5,759 nucleotides of DNA from Methanobacteriota archaeon (GTDB lineage: Archaea; Halobacteriota; Methanosarcinia; Methanosarcinales; Methanoperedenaceae), in NCBI GenBank assembly GCA_018900975.1, contig JAHIFK010000103.1, forward strand, positions 1 through 5,759, in the 5' to 3' direction. Shown here one piece after another: positions 1-5,475 of the stretch (position 1 is its first letter; each line of letters starts with the position of its first letter). Both the position numbers and the translations under genes were made by a program. The notes beneath the pieces are model-generated. The model was not told the origin of the DNA, made no database searches, and saw only the letters and a list, made by a program, of their open reading frames with translations.

Positions 1-3
1 ACG

Positions 4-36
4 AAACCGCAGATAAACGCAGATGAACGCAGATTA
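4..36. repeat. Short tandem repeat, 10-base period (ACGCAGATRA)
   Basis: Three tandem units of ten bases: CCGCAGATAA, ACGCAGATGA, ACGCAGATTA. The reverse complement reads ATCTGCGTTC ATCTGCGTTT ATCTGCGG, almost identical to the plus-strand array at 2659-2693. It therefore belongs to a dispersed family placed here in inverted orientation. It lies on the same side of repeat copy A as the other array does of copy B. Confidence 0.75.
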
Positions 37-68
37 AATGCTTTGTCTGAGGAAATCACAGGCACCGC

Positions 69-141
69 ACATTTATCACTCTTTAAATATTAATTCCCGC
101 GGCGCCGATATGCTCCCGGGCAACCGCTTCACATCAAAATG
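69..141 (-). repeat. TATCGGCGCC interspersed repeat, copy A (inverted)
   Basis: Read on the minus strand it gives CATTTTGATGTGAAGCGGTT, then GCCCGGGAGCATATCGGCGC, then ATTAATATTTAAAGAGTGAT and AAATGTG. It matches the three plus-strand copies over about 70 bases with scattered differences. The palindromic arm that precedes copies B and D is absent here. On its far side lie the 10-base-period repeats at 4-36, as also found beyond copy B. Confidence 0.85.
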
Positions 142-366
142 AAAGCATACAGGTGCCCTGAATGCCGCATCATACTAGGGCGCCTTCCGGTTCGCCTGTG
201 TTCAGGATCGCGGCTGCCGGGGAACTTCGCGGGGAGGCGCGCTTTTGGTTCTCTTGGTGCAGGAGCAGGGATGCACGGTGGGGTTTGGAGCAGGTGGGGG
301 GCTGGGGTTTGTTTTTTTATGGGGGGGTTTTATTCAAGTTGGGCATGTCGTTAAGTAAGGATAATC
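142..366. other. Non-coding stretch with long G and T tracts; no recognisable gene
   Basis: Between repeat copy A and the palindrome no convincing gene is seen. Short open frames exist on the plus strand at 139-354 and 162-467. They are rich in Gly, Arg and Trp from G-rich sequence, have no ribosome site I can defend, and run through repeats. The right part holds GGGG (280-283), GGGGGG (296-301), GGGG (304-307), TTTTTTT (312-318) and GGGGGGG (321-327). The homopolymers suggest degenerating sequence or a structured G-rich element. Confidence 0.6.
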
Positions 367-409
367 AACCACAGAGTACACAGAGAGCACAGAGCGATGC
401 TGCTTTTCT
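367..409 (+). repeat. Left part of palindromic CACAGAG repeat, split by the intron
   Basis: Bases 367-394 form the left arm of an imperfect inverted repeat (AACCACAGAGTACACAGAGA and onward), followed by the loop region GCGATGCTGC and the first bases of the right arm up to 409. The matching remainder resumes at 2406 on the other side of the intron. Compared with the intact copy at 3034-3104 there are only scattered substitutions, so no large deletion or target duplication accompanied the insertion. That is the expected outcome of group II retrohoming. Confidence 0.85.
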
Positions 410-410
410 G

Positions 411-478
411 TCGAGTAGAGCCCATAGCCCACCTTTTGTTGAGGTAATAACCCCAAGGTTACTATGAGCTCCCTCACA
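411..478 (-). ncRNA. Group II intron domain VI with bulged branch-point A, forked tip
   Basis: A 10-bp stem pairs GAGCTCATAG (471-462) with CTATGGGCTC (427-418), with one U-G wobble. Below it G472 pairs with U417. A416 is then unpaired, and 475-473 pair with 415-413, with U476-G412 closing. The unpaired A lies 7 nt from the 3' splice site, where the branch-point adenosine is expected. The tip is forked: TAACC-TTGG-GGTTA forms one small hairpin and ACCT...AGGT can form a second, giving a Y-shaped domain VI. The pairing was worked out by eye. Confidence 0.85.
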
Positions 479-511
479 GAACCGGACTTGAAGATTTCCC
501 TCATCCGGCTC
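479..511 (-). ncRNA. Group II intron domain V (catalytic hairpin)
   Basis: A 33-nt hairpin. The lower stem is GAGCCGGA (511-504) with TCCGGTTC (486-479), 8 bp including one G-U. It carries the AGC catalytic triad at 510-508, then an internal bulge, a short upper stem and a GAAA-containing loop. The sequence matches the very conserved domain V pattern that coordinates the active-site metals. It sits directly between the maturase stop and domain VI, as expected. Confidence 0.92.
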
Positions 512-527
512 TTCAGGAGCACATCCT

Positions 528-1859
528 CTAAGCGTTCAGGTTGTAAAGAGAAGTATATATCTTCGGCTTCGGGAGTGGATTAAGTTGGATGAAATGGTGA
601 AACTGATCCCATCTGTAGCTTTTCTTCTGGCTGCGCCTGTTTATCCATTTGAATGCGAGTCTCACAGTATGATCGTAGAAGTTCTGTAACAATCTAATGT
701 TACCACTCATTCCATAATAGCGGTAATGGCCAAGCAGTTTTGGCCTCAGCAACTTCCACCATTCATTCAATTCGACACGATTTCGGATACTTTTCAACCA
801 TATATTCATATCTTTCATCTTCTGACTGAATTTCTTGCGTGACGTCTTTCGCCCGAGCTTGAATTTACCTCTTCGGGTTTTATCGCAGAAGTGCGTAAAC
901 CCTAGAAAATCAAAGGTTTCACATTTCCTGCCATATTTCTTTGCTCTCAGGCATTCGCATCGTCCGAACTCAATGATCTTACTCTTCTCTTCGGAGATCG
1001 TAAGTCCGAACTTTTCCATACGGTGTCTCAGCGCAACACCAAATACTCTGGCTTCTTCCTCTTTTTCGAAACAGACAATGAAGTCATCCGCATAACGTAT
1101 CAGCTGAGAATAACCGTTTAGCTGCGGAATCACCTCTGTCTTAAACCACAAGTCCAGCACATAGTGGAGATATACATTGGCGAGTACGGGACTCAGCACC
1201 CCACCTTGTGGTGTACCTTGATCCGTCTCAAAGTAAACTCCTTCTTCCATTATGCCAGACTTTAAGAAACGACTAATCAACTGTAGTAGATTTGGATCCA
1301 CAATTCTCTGTTTCAGAAACTCCATTAAACATTTGTGGTCTACTGTGTCAAAGAACTTTGAAATATCCATGTCCACTACAAAGTTGACTGGAGCGTTCAT
1401 GATGATATGGTCTAACTCTATTAGAGCGTCGTGACAGCTGCGATTCGGTCGAAACCCATAGGACGTGTTCATGAAATCTTGTTCAAATATCGCTTCGAGA
1501 ATCATCTTTATCGCCATCTGAACAATTTTGTCTTCAACAGCCGGGATTCCGAGCGGTCTTTTATCACCGTTTGATTTCGGGATATAGACACGCAAGACAG
1601 GTTGAGGTTTGTACTGTTTTGTTTTAAGCCTTGCTACTAGATCTGTAATATTCTCATCCAGTTTCTTCGCATATTCTCCTACTGTTACTCCATCAATGCC
1701 GGGAGATTTTCCTTTCTTTAACTCCCTGAAACATTCTTTCAGAAAATCCTCGGTAAGCAAATGTGCTAATGACGTAAACTTACATTCCGGATCTTCCTTA
1801 GCTTTTAAAGCTATGACTGTTATAGCTTTTTGAGTCTTAAACACCAGTTTTGTTGTCAT
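528..1859 (-). CDS. ltrA: Group II intron-encoded reverse transcriptase/maturase
   Basis: A 443-residue intron-encoded protein that assists intron splicing and reverse-transcribes the intron during retrohoming. Visible reverse transcriptase blocks in order: GKSPGIDGVT (50-59), RPLGIPAVEDKIVQ (101-114), SYGFRPNRSCHDAL (133-146), the first catalytic Asp region DMDISKFFD (163-171), TPQGGVLSPVLANVYL (216-231), the YADD catalytic box (256-259), GLTISEEKSKI (285-295) and FDFLGF (316-321). The thumb/maturase domain X follows, with HYRYYGMSGN (378-387) and a C-terminal PLPKP...SLYNL. It ends just after domain X, so there is no visible HNH endonuclease. That class of protein usually relies on single-stranded or replication-associated targets (family knowledge). 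The ATG at 1859 is supported by a GAGGTGG ribosome site 7 nt upstream. The stop lies only 16 nt from domain V, so domain IV is almost entirely coding sequence. Confidence 0.96.
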   Translation of the reverse strand: MTTKLVFKTQKAITVIALKAKEDPECKFTSLAHLLTEDFLKECFRELKKGKSPGIDGVTVGEYAKKLDENITDLVARLKTKQYKPQPVLRVYIPKSNGDKRPLGIPAVEDKIVQMAIKMILEAIFEQDFMNTSYGFRPNRSCHDALIELDHIIMNAPVNFVVDMDISKFFDTVDHKCLMEFLKQRIVDPNLLQLISRFLKSGIMEEGVYFETDQGTPQGGVLSPVLANVYLHYVLDLWFKTEVIPQLNGYSQLIRYADDFIVCFEKEEEARVFGVALRHRMEKFGLTISEEKSKIIEFGRCECLRAKKYGRKCETFDFLGFTHFCDKTRRGKFKLGRKTSRKKFSQKMKDMNIWLKSIRNRVELNEWWKLLRPKLLGHYRYYGMSGNIRLLQNFYDHTVRLAFKWINRRSQKKSYRWDQFHHFIQLNPLPKPKIYTSLYNLNA

Positions 1860-1866
1860 CTACTCT

Positions 1867-1873
1867 CCACCTC
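1867..1873 (-). promoter_or_regulatory. Shine-Dalgarno site of the intron maturase
   Basis: Minus strand GAGGTGG lies 7 nt upstream of the ATG at 1859. It is a near-perfect anti-16S match and decides this start. It also lies inside the intron RNA, near the base of domain IV, a position where maturase binding to its own intron often regulates translation in this family (established for LtrA, only inferred here). Confidence 0.7.
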
Positions 1874-2198
1874 TGAGTGTGGTAGATGTGCCCCTGATAT
1901 CACTCGTACTCCTGTCAGTCCCTTCCCTCCACAGGAATTACCCTGCTTCAACAGTACTACGAACTGATCCGACTCCCAGAATGTTATTTGCAGTATCTTA
2001 CCGTTTATAGGCTTGATATCGCATATTCCTTTAGGGAAAGCATTCTGGGTCTCCCGAGTTCCCATACTCTCCATTTGATACCATGCTGCGGTCTTAGACC
2101 CCGTTGGACTCATATCACCTTGCCATGTCCCAGAGCTCTCTGCTATATTCCAAGACCGGAGGTTCGGACTAATGGTGGTATGAATACTGCCTTCCGTC

Positions 2199-2204
2199 AC
2201 ACAG
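2199..2204 (-). other. Probable exon-binding site 1 (EBS1)
   Basis: Minus strand CTGTGT, about 200 nt into domain I of the intron, is perfectly complementary to ACACAG (2411-2406), the last six bases of the 5' exon. EBS1-IBS1 pairing of about 6 bp is the main target-recognition contact of group II introns. The same ACACAG occurs at the equivalent point of the empty repeat copy near 3080, so that copy should be recognised too. EBS2 was not located with confidence. Confidence 0.6.
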
Positions 2205-2405
2205 ATAACGTCGGCTTCCAAGATCTTCAGAATTTCGGGGCTTATAACCTTCACTTCCATTGTATTGCGGCCTGGTATCCCTTCCCCCCAGCTTCACATC
2301 AGTCTGTTGCCAGACTGGGTGTGGGGTTCAGTTCTGAGGTGGTGGCTAACCTTTCCTCGTGCTGGATTTTCACCAGCTGGCGAGTATGAGCTTTGCTCGG
2401 CGCGC

Positions 2406-2434
2406 CTGTGTCCTCTGTGCACTCTGTGGTTTTT
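2406..2434 (+). repeat. Right part of palindromic CACAGAG repeat, split by the intron
   Basis: CTGTGTCCTCTGTGCACTCT and the following GTGGTTTT form the right arm of the palindrome, whose left arm is at 367-394. It is the 5' exon for the minus-strand intron and contains the IBS1 sequence ACACAG (2411-2406 on the minus strand). It runs directly into a copy of the TATCGGCGCC repeat, as the intact copy near 3104 also does. Confidence 0.85.
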
Positions 2435-2532
2435 CAATTTTGATGTGATGTTGTTGCGCGGGGACGTATCGGCGCCGGGGGATTAATATTTTAAGAGTGA
2501 TAAATGTACAGCGCCTCCGACGGAACGCGGAT
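2435..2532 (+). repeat. TATCGGCGCC interspersed repeat, copy B
   Basis: Extends from CAATTTTGATGTG through GCGCGGGGACGTATCGGCGC and ATTAATATTTTAAGAGTGAT to GCGCCTCCGACGGAACGCGG. It is the longest match to copy D, sharing about 98 bases at high identity. It follows directly the right arm of the intron-split palindrome. Its 3' side is interrupted by a twin-hairpin segment not present in copy D. Confidence 0.87.
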
Positions 2533-2534
2533 CT

Positions 2535-2590
2535 CCACGTATGACGATAGCCATACGTGTGGGCGACGTCAACTGGCGCAACGGTTGACG
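2535..2590. repeat. Twin hairpins inserted in the tail of repeat copy B
   Basis: Two perfect short inverted repeats in tandem: CACGTATG (2536-2543) with CATACGTG (2552-2559), and CGTCAAC (2567-2573) with GTTGACG (2584-2590). Copy D goes from ACGCGGAT straight to CGCGGATACACACGG with only two bases between, so these ~56 bases are extra in copy B, or lost in D. The function is not evident: a small palindromic insertion element or operator-like sites are both possible. Confidence 0.6.
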
Positions 2591-2693
2591 CGGATACACA
2601 CGGATTTCGTATCCGCGAAAATCCGTTAAATCCGTGTCATCCGTGTTCCCGTCTCGGTAAATCTGCGTTCATCCGCGTTCATCTGCGGTTTTG
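2591..2693. repeat. ATCCGTGTTC / ATCTGCGTTC repeats with 10-base period
   Basis: CGGATACACACGGAT (2591-2605) is followed by TATCCGCG and then units of about ten bases: AAATCCGTTA, AATCCGTGTC, ATCCGTGTTC (to about 2650). A second set ATCTGCGTTC, ATCCGCGTTC, ATCTGCGGTT occupies 2661-2690. ACACGGAT and ATCCGTGT can pair, so the block is also partly palindromic. The unit is far too short, and spacers are lacking, for this to be a CRISPR. Confidence 0.72.
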
Positions 2694-2785
2694 CATATCG
2701 TTATTGATGGGAACTGAAAAAAAGAGATGGCTGAGCTTGTGAATGGTGATGGCGGCTTAGAGATGCAGTTTTTATCTGACGTGGG

Positions 2786-2847
2786 TTTTGATGTGGGGCG
2801 GTTGCCTGGGGATATATCGGCGCCAGGAATTTAATATTTTTTAAGTG
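2786..2847 (+). repeat. TATCGGCGCC interspersed repeat, copy C (short, divergent)
   Basis: TTTTGATGTGGGGCGGTTGC, then CTGGGGATATATCGGCGCCA, GGAATTTAATATTTTTTAAG and TGATA. It is the most diverged copy: it lacks the palindrome on its left and the GCGCCTCCGACGG tail on its right. Its arms CCTGG (2805-2809) and CCAGG (2823-2827) are complementary, whereas copy A has CCCG/CGGG near the same points, a weak hint of a conserved stem. The stop codon of a small minus-strand frame falls inside it. Confidence 0.78.
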
Positions 2848-3011
2848 ATATATTCTTCTCCAAAGTGAACAGGGTCTTCGATCAAAGCAGGGTCACAGCC
2901 CTTCACATCCAGTACCCCCATCACCTTATTCCTCTTCCCCAGCCATCTTGAATCTATAGCACCCGGGCGCGCAGGCGGATCCGGGCTGAACGCTATGGGC
3001 GGCGGGTGCAC
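2841..3011 (-). CDS. Unrecognised small ORF or gene remnant, 56 codons
   Basis: An open frame from a GTG at 3011 to a TAA at 2841. The peptide has a Pro-rich start (VHPPPIAFSPDPPARPG), then AIDSRWLGKRNKVMGVLDVK and GCDPALIEDPVHFGEEYIT. The second two thirds look like real coding sequence, with mixed hydrophobic and charged residues and no low complexity. I do not recognise a family. No clear ribosome site was found, and the frame stays open upstream into the palindromic repeat. The stop falls inside repeat copy C, so it may be the 3' end of an older gene whose ends were overwritten by repeats rather than an expressed small protein. Confidence 0.3.
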   Translation of the reverse strand: MHPPPIAFSPDPPARPGAIDSRWLGKRNKVMGVLDVKGCDPALIEDPVHFGEEYIT

Positions 3012-3033
3012 GAATGGCAAAGAACGGAATATT

Positions 3034-3104
3034 AACCACGGAGCACACAGAGAGCACAGAGCGTTGCTGTTTTTCTCTGTGTTCCTCTGTGCACTCTGTG
3101 GTTT
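3034..3104. repeat. Intact palindromic CACAGAG repeat (vacant intron site)
   Basis: An imperfect inverted repeat of about 28 bp per arm. The left arm is 3034-3061 (AACCACGGAGCACACAGAGA...) and the right arm 3075-3104 (CTCTGTGTTCCTCTGTGCAC...), with a 13-base loop. Transcribed, it would fold into a long hairpin. It carries the same junction sequence used by the intron in the other copy and leads directly into the TATCGGCGCC repeat, so the two together form a composite of about 170-190 bp present twice in this window. Confidence 0.85.
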
Positions 3105-3206
3105 TTCAATTTTAATGTGGGGTGGTTGCGCGGGGACGTATCGGCGCCGGGGAATTAATATTTCAAGAGTTATAAATGTACAGCGCCTCCGACGGAACGC
3201 GGATTG
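3105..3206 (+). repeat. TATCGGCGCC interspersed repeat, copy D
   Basis: TTCAATTTTAATGTGGGGTG, then GTTGCGCGGGGACGTATCGG, GCCGGGGAATTAATATTTCA and on to GACGGAACGCGGATTGCGCG. It is the best-preserved composite copy: intact palindrome on the left, complete core, and a tail leading to CGCGGATACACACGGAT (3207-3223), the same words that follow copy B after its insertion. Confidence 0.87.
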
Positions 3207-3267
3207 CGCGGATACACACGGATAATTTGATCACCTATTTCCTTTTCACCCTTTGAATAACAATATC

Positions 3268-3351
3268 CTATTTATCCTCATCTTCCGGCTCATCACCGCC
3301 ATCAGTAAGCGCCTCCAGCTCAAGGCTCTTTATTTGTTTTGAAATGTTAGC
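3268..3351 (-). pseudogene. Possible C-terminal coding remnant, 27 codons, acidic tail
   Basis: A minus-strand frame preceded by an in-frame TAA (3354-3352) reads ANISKQIKSLELEALTDGGD then EPEDEDK and a TAG at 3268. The amphipathic and acidic composition resembles the C-terminal tail of a real protein. There is no start codon. It is in the same frame as the upstream ATPase, separated from its stop by 27 bases that contain two more stops. It could be the decayed original tail of that gene, a remnant of a different gene, or chance. Confidence 0.25.
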
Positions 3352-3368
3352 TTAATCTACTGTCGCTT

Positions 3369-3374
3369 AAAAAA
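3369..3374 (-). terminator. Possible oligo-T terminator of the ATPase operon
   Basis: Just after the ATPase stop codon the minus strand reads ATTTATTTTTTAAG, with six consecutive T. There is no upstream G+C-rich hairpin, so a bacterial intrinsic terminator is not supported. An oligo-T stop of the archaeal type would fit. The evidence is only the T tract and its position. Confidence 0.25.
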
Positions 3375-3378
3375 TAAA

Positions 3379-5475
3379 TTAATTCAACTCAATAATATTA
3401 TCTACATTAGTTCTATAGTAGTCATCATGGGTCATTAAAATAATTTGACATGTTTTTGACAGTTTCTTGAGAAGGGAAATAGTCAAATCGCGCCTCACTG
3501 AATCAAATGAACCGAACGGTTCATCCAATATTAAGGGTGGATTGACAGATTTACTTAATGCATCACTTGTGGCAACTCTTAATGCAAAATACAGCTGATC
3601 TTTCGCCCCTGAACTCAGGAAGTCAGGTGCAATGATCTCCTTTTTTTCAGGTGACATTACACGAATATCAAAATTTTGATCAATATAGATTTCTGAGTAT
3701 TTATTCGTGATATCTTTTAATATATTATTGGCTTTATCTTCAAGTTCAGGGGCCATTTGCTTTTGAATTTCAGTTGAGACGTCCTGGAGCAGGTCTCTGG
3801 CTATTTTTAATGCAATACTTCTTTCCTGCAATCGGTTCAATTGCTCTTTTTTGTATTCAATTCCTTCTTCTAATTCTATTGAAGGGTTTTCAATATCCAT
3901 GTTACTTAATTTGCCAATAATATTTTGTTTCAGTTGTTTTAATTCATCTATTTCATTTTTCAATCCAGATAGCCCTTGCAATAGGATCTGTTCTTCCGCG
4001 CTAAGATTCAGATCTCCAAGTTCTTCTAATCTCTTGTCATTCTTCCCCATCCCAATTAAAAGATCATCTTTCTTTTGTTCTAATTCATTCAGTTTGTTAT
4101 TGCCCAGAAGGATCTCTTTTTGAGATGTCAGGTTTGCTCTTTTCTGCCCTTTTCTTAAATAAATATCCAATTTTTCTGACAATTCTTTGGTGTTCCTGGC
4201 AGGCAATGTAAGATAATAGCTCTCGATTTGTTTTGATATATTTTCGATCGATGATTCTTTTTCATGTATGTCAGATCCAAATTGCTCTATTCTTGTTTGG
4301 ATTGCAATAACATTGCCACTTTTTGATCTAATGATATGATATACGATCAAAATAATACCGATCAAAATGCCTGTGATAAATAAAGAATTAATTAAAAATA
4401 GCCCGCCCGCGCTTATCAAGAATATAATAATCCCTGCATATAAAAGATAATTCGATCTGTTTGGCTTAGAACTATTTAAATCATCTATTTCTTTATTTAA
4501 TTTTTCTTTAATCGTATTTATCCCAGTCTGCAATTCATTTTTTTTATTTTCTAAAGATCTTAGATCAGAAATCGTCTCATTTGATAAATTTTCGTATGCT
4601 GATAACCTTTCAAGTTCTTCCTCGATTCCCCCGATCTCTCTATTTATATCTTTGACTTTTTGAATAATATTCATTAAATTTTGAAGAACTTCTTTCTTAT
4701 TTGAGTTTTCATCCTGAAGTTTTTTAATGGCATCATACTTGATTTTTATTGATTCATATTTTTTAAAGTGTGATTCTTTTGAGACTATTTTTTCTTCTAT
4801 TGCTTTTTGTTCTTCTTTGAGATCAAGAGCAGATTTTTCCTTTATTTTTGCTTCCTCAAGCGATGAGTTATTGTTTTTGATCTCACTATTGATTTCATCC
4901 AGGCGACCATTAGTTCTGGGTCCTCCATCGATCTCTTTGATCTTTTTATCCAGTGTTTCTATTGCCTTATTAGCTGACGTATCTTTTGTACCGGTGATCA
5001 AATTAGAGATAATATCTTTTATTTGTTTTATTGCAGCTTTATCCTTTAAGGCAGCCATTTCTCCCTGTGTCACGCATACAGTATTCTCAAAAACGCGTTT
5101 TTCATGAAAACCAATGTGCTCAGATATTATATTTTTAGCTGCTTTTTCTGTCCTGGCTACTTCTGTAAAATCTGTCCCAACCTGCTTTTCAACCACGACT
5201 TTTTTGGATTTCAGGTCCCGTGATATTCTGTATACATCACCATTGCTGGTTTGATAAGTCAATTTCACTTTACAAACGTCCGGATCACTCCATGAGCAAT
5301 AAGAGTCCAACTCCTCCTTGCCTGGCTGAAATAGCGAAGCTAAAATAGCATTGTGTAAAGTTGATTTACCGGATTCATTAGGTCCAATGACAACATTAAC
5401 TCCGTTCTTAAAATTTAGTGTTCTTTGTGTTCCAAACCGGCCGAAACCCTGAACAAATAATTCCATTAATTTCAT
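3379..5475 (-). CDS. Rad50/SbcC-like ABC ATPase with central membrane hairpin
   Basis: A 698-residue SMC/Rad50-type ATPase, probably the ATP-driven clamp of a DNA-end processing complex. The N-terminal half of the nucleotide-binding head has Walker A GPNESGKST (31-39) and a Q-loop TQGEM (136-140). Charged coiled coil runs from about 195 to 335. Two hydrophobic segments (about 343-361 and 364-382) are joined by a very short turn. A second coil covers about 390-570. The C-terminal head half has signature LSSGAKDQ (620-627), Walker B PLILDEPFGSFD (647-658) and the H-loop histidine in MTHDD (681-685). No CxxC zinc hook is present; the four cysteines (60, 68, 134, 676) all lie in head regions. It is shorter than typical Rad50 or SbcC. 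The ATG overlaps the stop of the upstream gene (ATGA) and has a strong ribosome site. The closest architecture I know is the YhaN-type family of Rad50-like ATPases. Base composition is much more A+T-rich than the repeat region next to it. Confidence 0.9.
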   Translation of the reverse strand: MKLMELFVQGFGRFGTQRTLNFKNGVNVVIGPNESGKSTLHNAILASLFQPGKEELDSYCSWSDPDVCKVKLTYQTSNGDVYRISRDLKSKKVVVEKQVGTDFTEVARTEKAAKNIISEHIGFHEKRVFENTVCVTQGEMAALKDKAAIKQIKDIISNLITGTKDTSANKAIETLDKKIKEIDGGPRTNGRLDEINSEIKNNNSSLEEAKIKEKSALDLKEEQKAIEEKIVSKESHFKKYESIKIKYDAIKKLQDENSNKKEVLQNLMNIIQKVKDINREIGGIEEELERLSAYENLSNETISDLRSLENKKNELQTGINTIKEKLNKEIDDLNSSKPNRSNYLLYAGIIIFLISAGGLFLINSLFITGILIGIILIVYHIIRSKSGNVIAIQTRIEQFGSDIHEKESSIENISKQIESYYLTLPARNTKELSEKLDIYLRKGQKRANLTSQKEILLGNNKLNELEQKKDDLLIGMGKNDKRLEELGDLNLSAEEQILLQGLSGLKNEIDELKQLKQNIIGKLSNMDIENPSIELEEGIEYKKEQLNRLQERSIALKIARDLLQDVSTEIQKQMAPELEDKANNILKDITNKYSEIYIDQNFDIRVMSPEKKEIIAPDFLSSGAKDQLYFALRVATSDALSKSVNPPLILDEPFGSFDSVRRDLTISLLKKLSKTCQIILMTHDDYYRTNVDNIIELN

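Larger units (their letters stand above)
410..2405 (-). mobile_element. Complete group II intron, boundaries resolved against an empty site
   Basis: A self-splicing retroelement of 1996 nt. On the minus strand the 5' exon ends ...GGACACAG (base 2406). The intron begins GCGCGCC at 2405 and ends CTCGAC at 410, and the 3' exon resumes AGAAAAGCAGC from 409. Joining the exons gives ACACAG/AGAAAAGC, nearly identical to the uninterrupted repeat at 3034-3104, which reads ACACAGAGAAAAACAGC there. Order on the minus strand: structured domains I-III (2405 to ~1875), the maturase gene (1859-528) in domain IV, domain V (511-479), domain VI (478-411). The first five bases GCGCG deviate from the usual GUGYG at position 2. 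The last two bases AC fit the usual AY. The intron looks intact and possibly mobile: the reading frame is full length, domain V is well formed and the branch-point A is present. Subclass is not assigned. Confidence 0.93.

Noticed and set aside
4..36. CRISPR-like array, also at 2591-2693
   Set aside because: Units are about ten bases, directly adjacent, without unique spacers, and no cas gene is present.
139..467. Two overlapping plus-strand open frames of 71 and 101 codons
   Set aside because: They run through G/T homopolymers, a palindromic repeat and the intron's 3' end. Composition reflects repeats, not a protein.
1856..2260. 134-codon minus-strand open frame overlapping the maturase start by ATGA
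   Set aside because: It lies wholly in domains I-III of the intron RNA, contains the EBS1 sequence, and shows no recognisable domain. The overlap is best explained as chance in structured RNA, although coupling to the maturase cannot be formally excluded.
1988..2389. 133-codon plus-strand open frame
   Set aside because: Antisense to the intron's structural domains, with no ribosome site and no protein-like features.
2727..2834. 35-codon plus-strand frame starting MAELVNGDGG
   Set aside because: Its second half is read from repeat copy C, and it lacks a convincing ribosome site or family.
3034..3104. Palindrome as an intrinsic terminator
   Set aside because: No T tract follows the right arm in a terminator-like position, no gene ends into it, and it belongs to a dispersed composite repeat.
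4727..5107. 126-codon plus-strand open frame
   Set aside because: Antisense shadow of the ATPase coiled-coil coding region; its Ser/Phe-rich content mirrors Lys/Glu-rich codons on the other strand.
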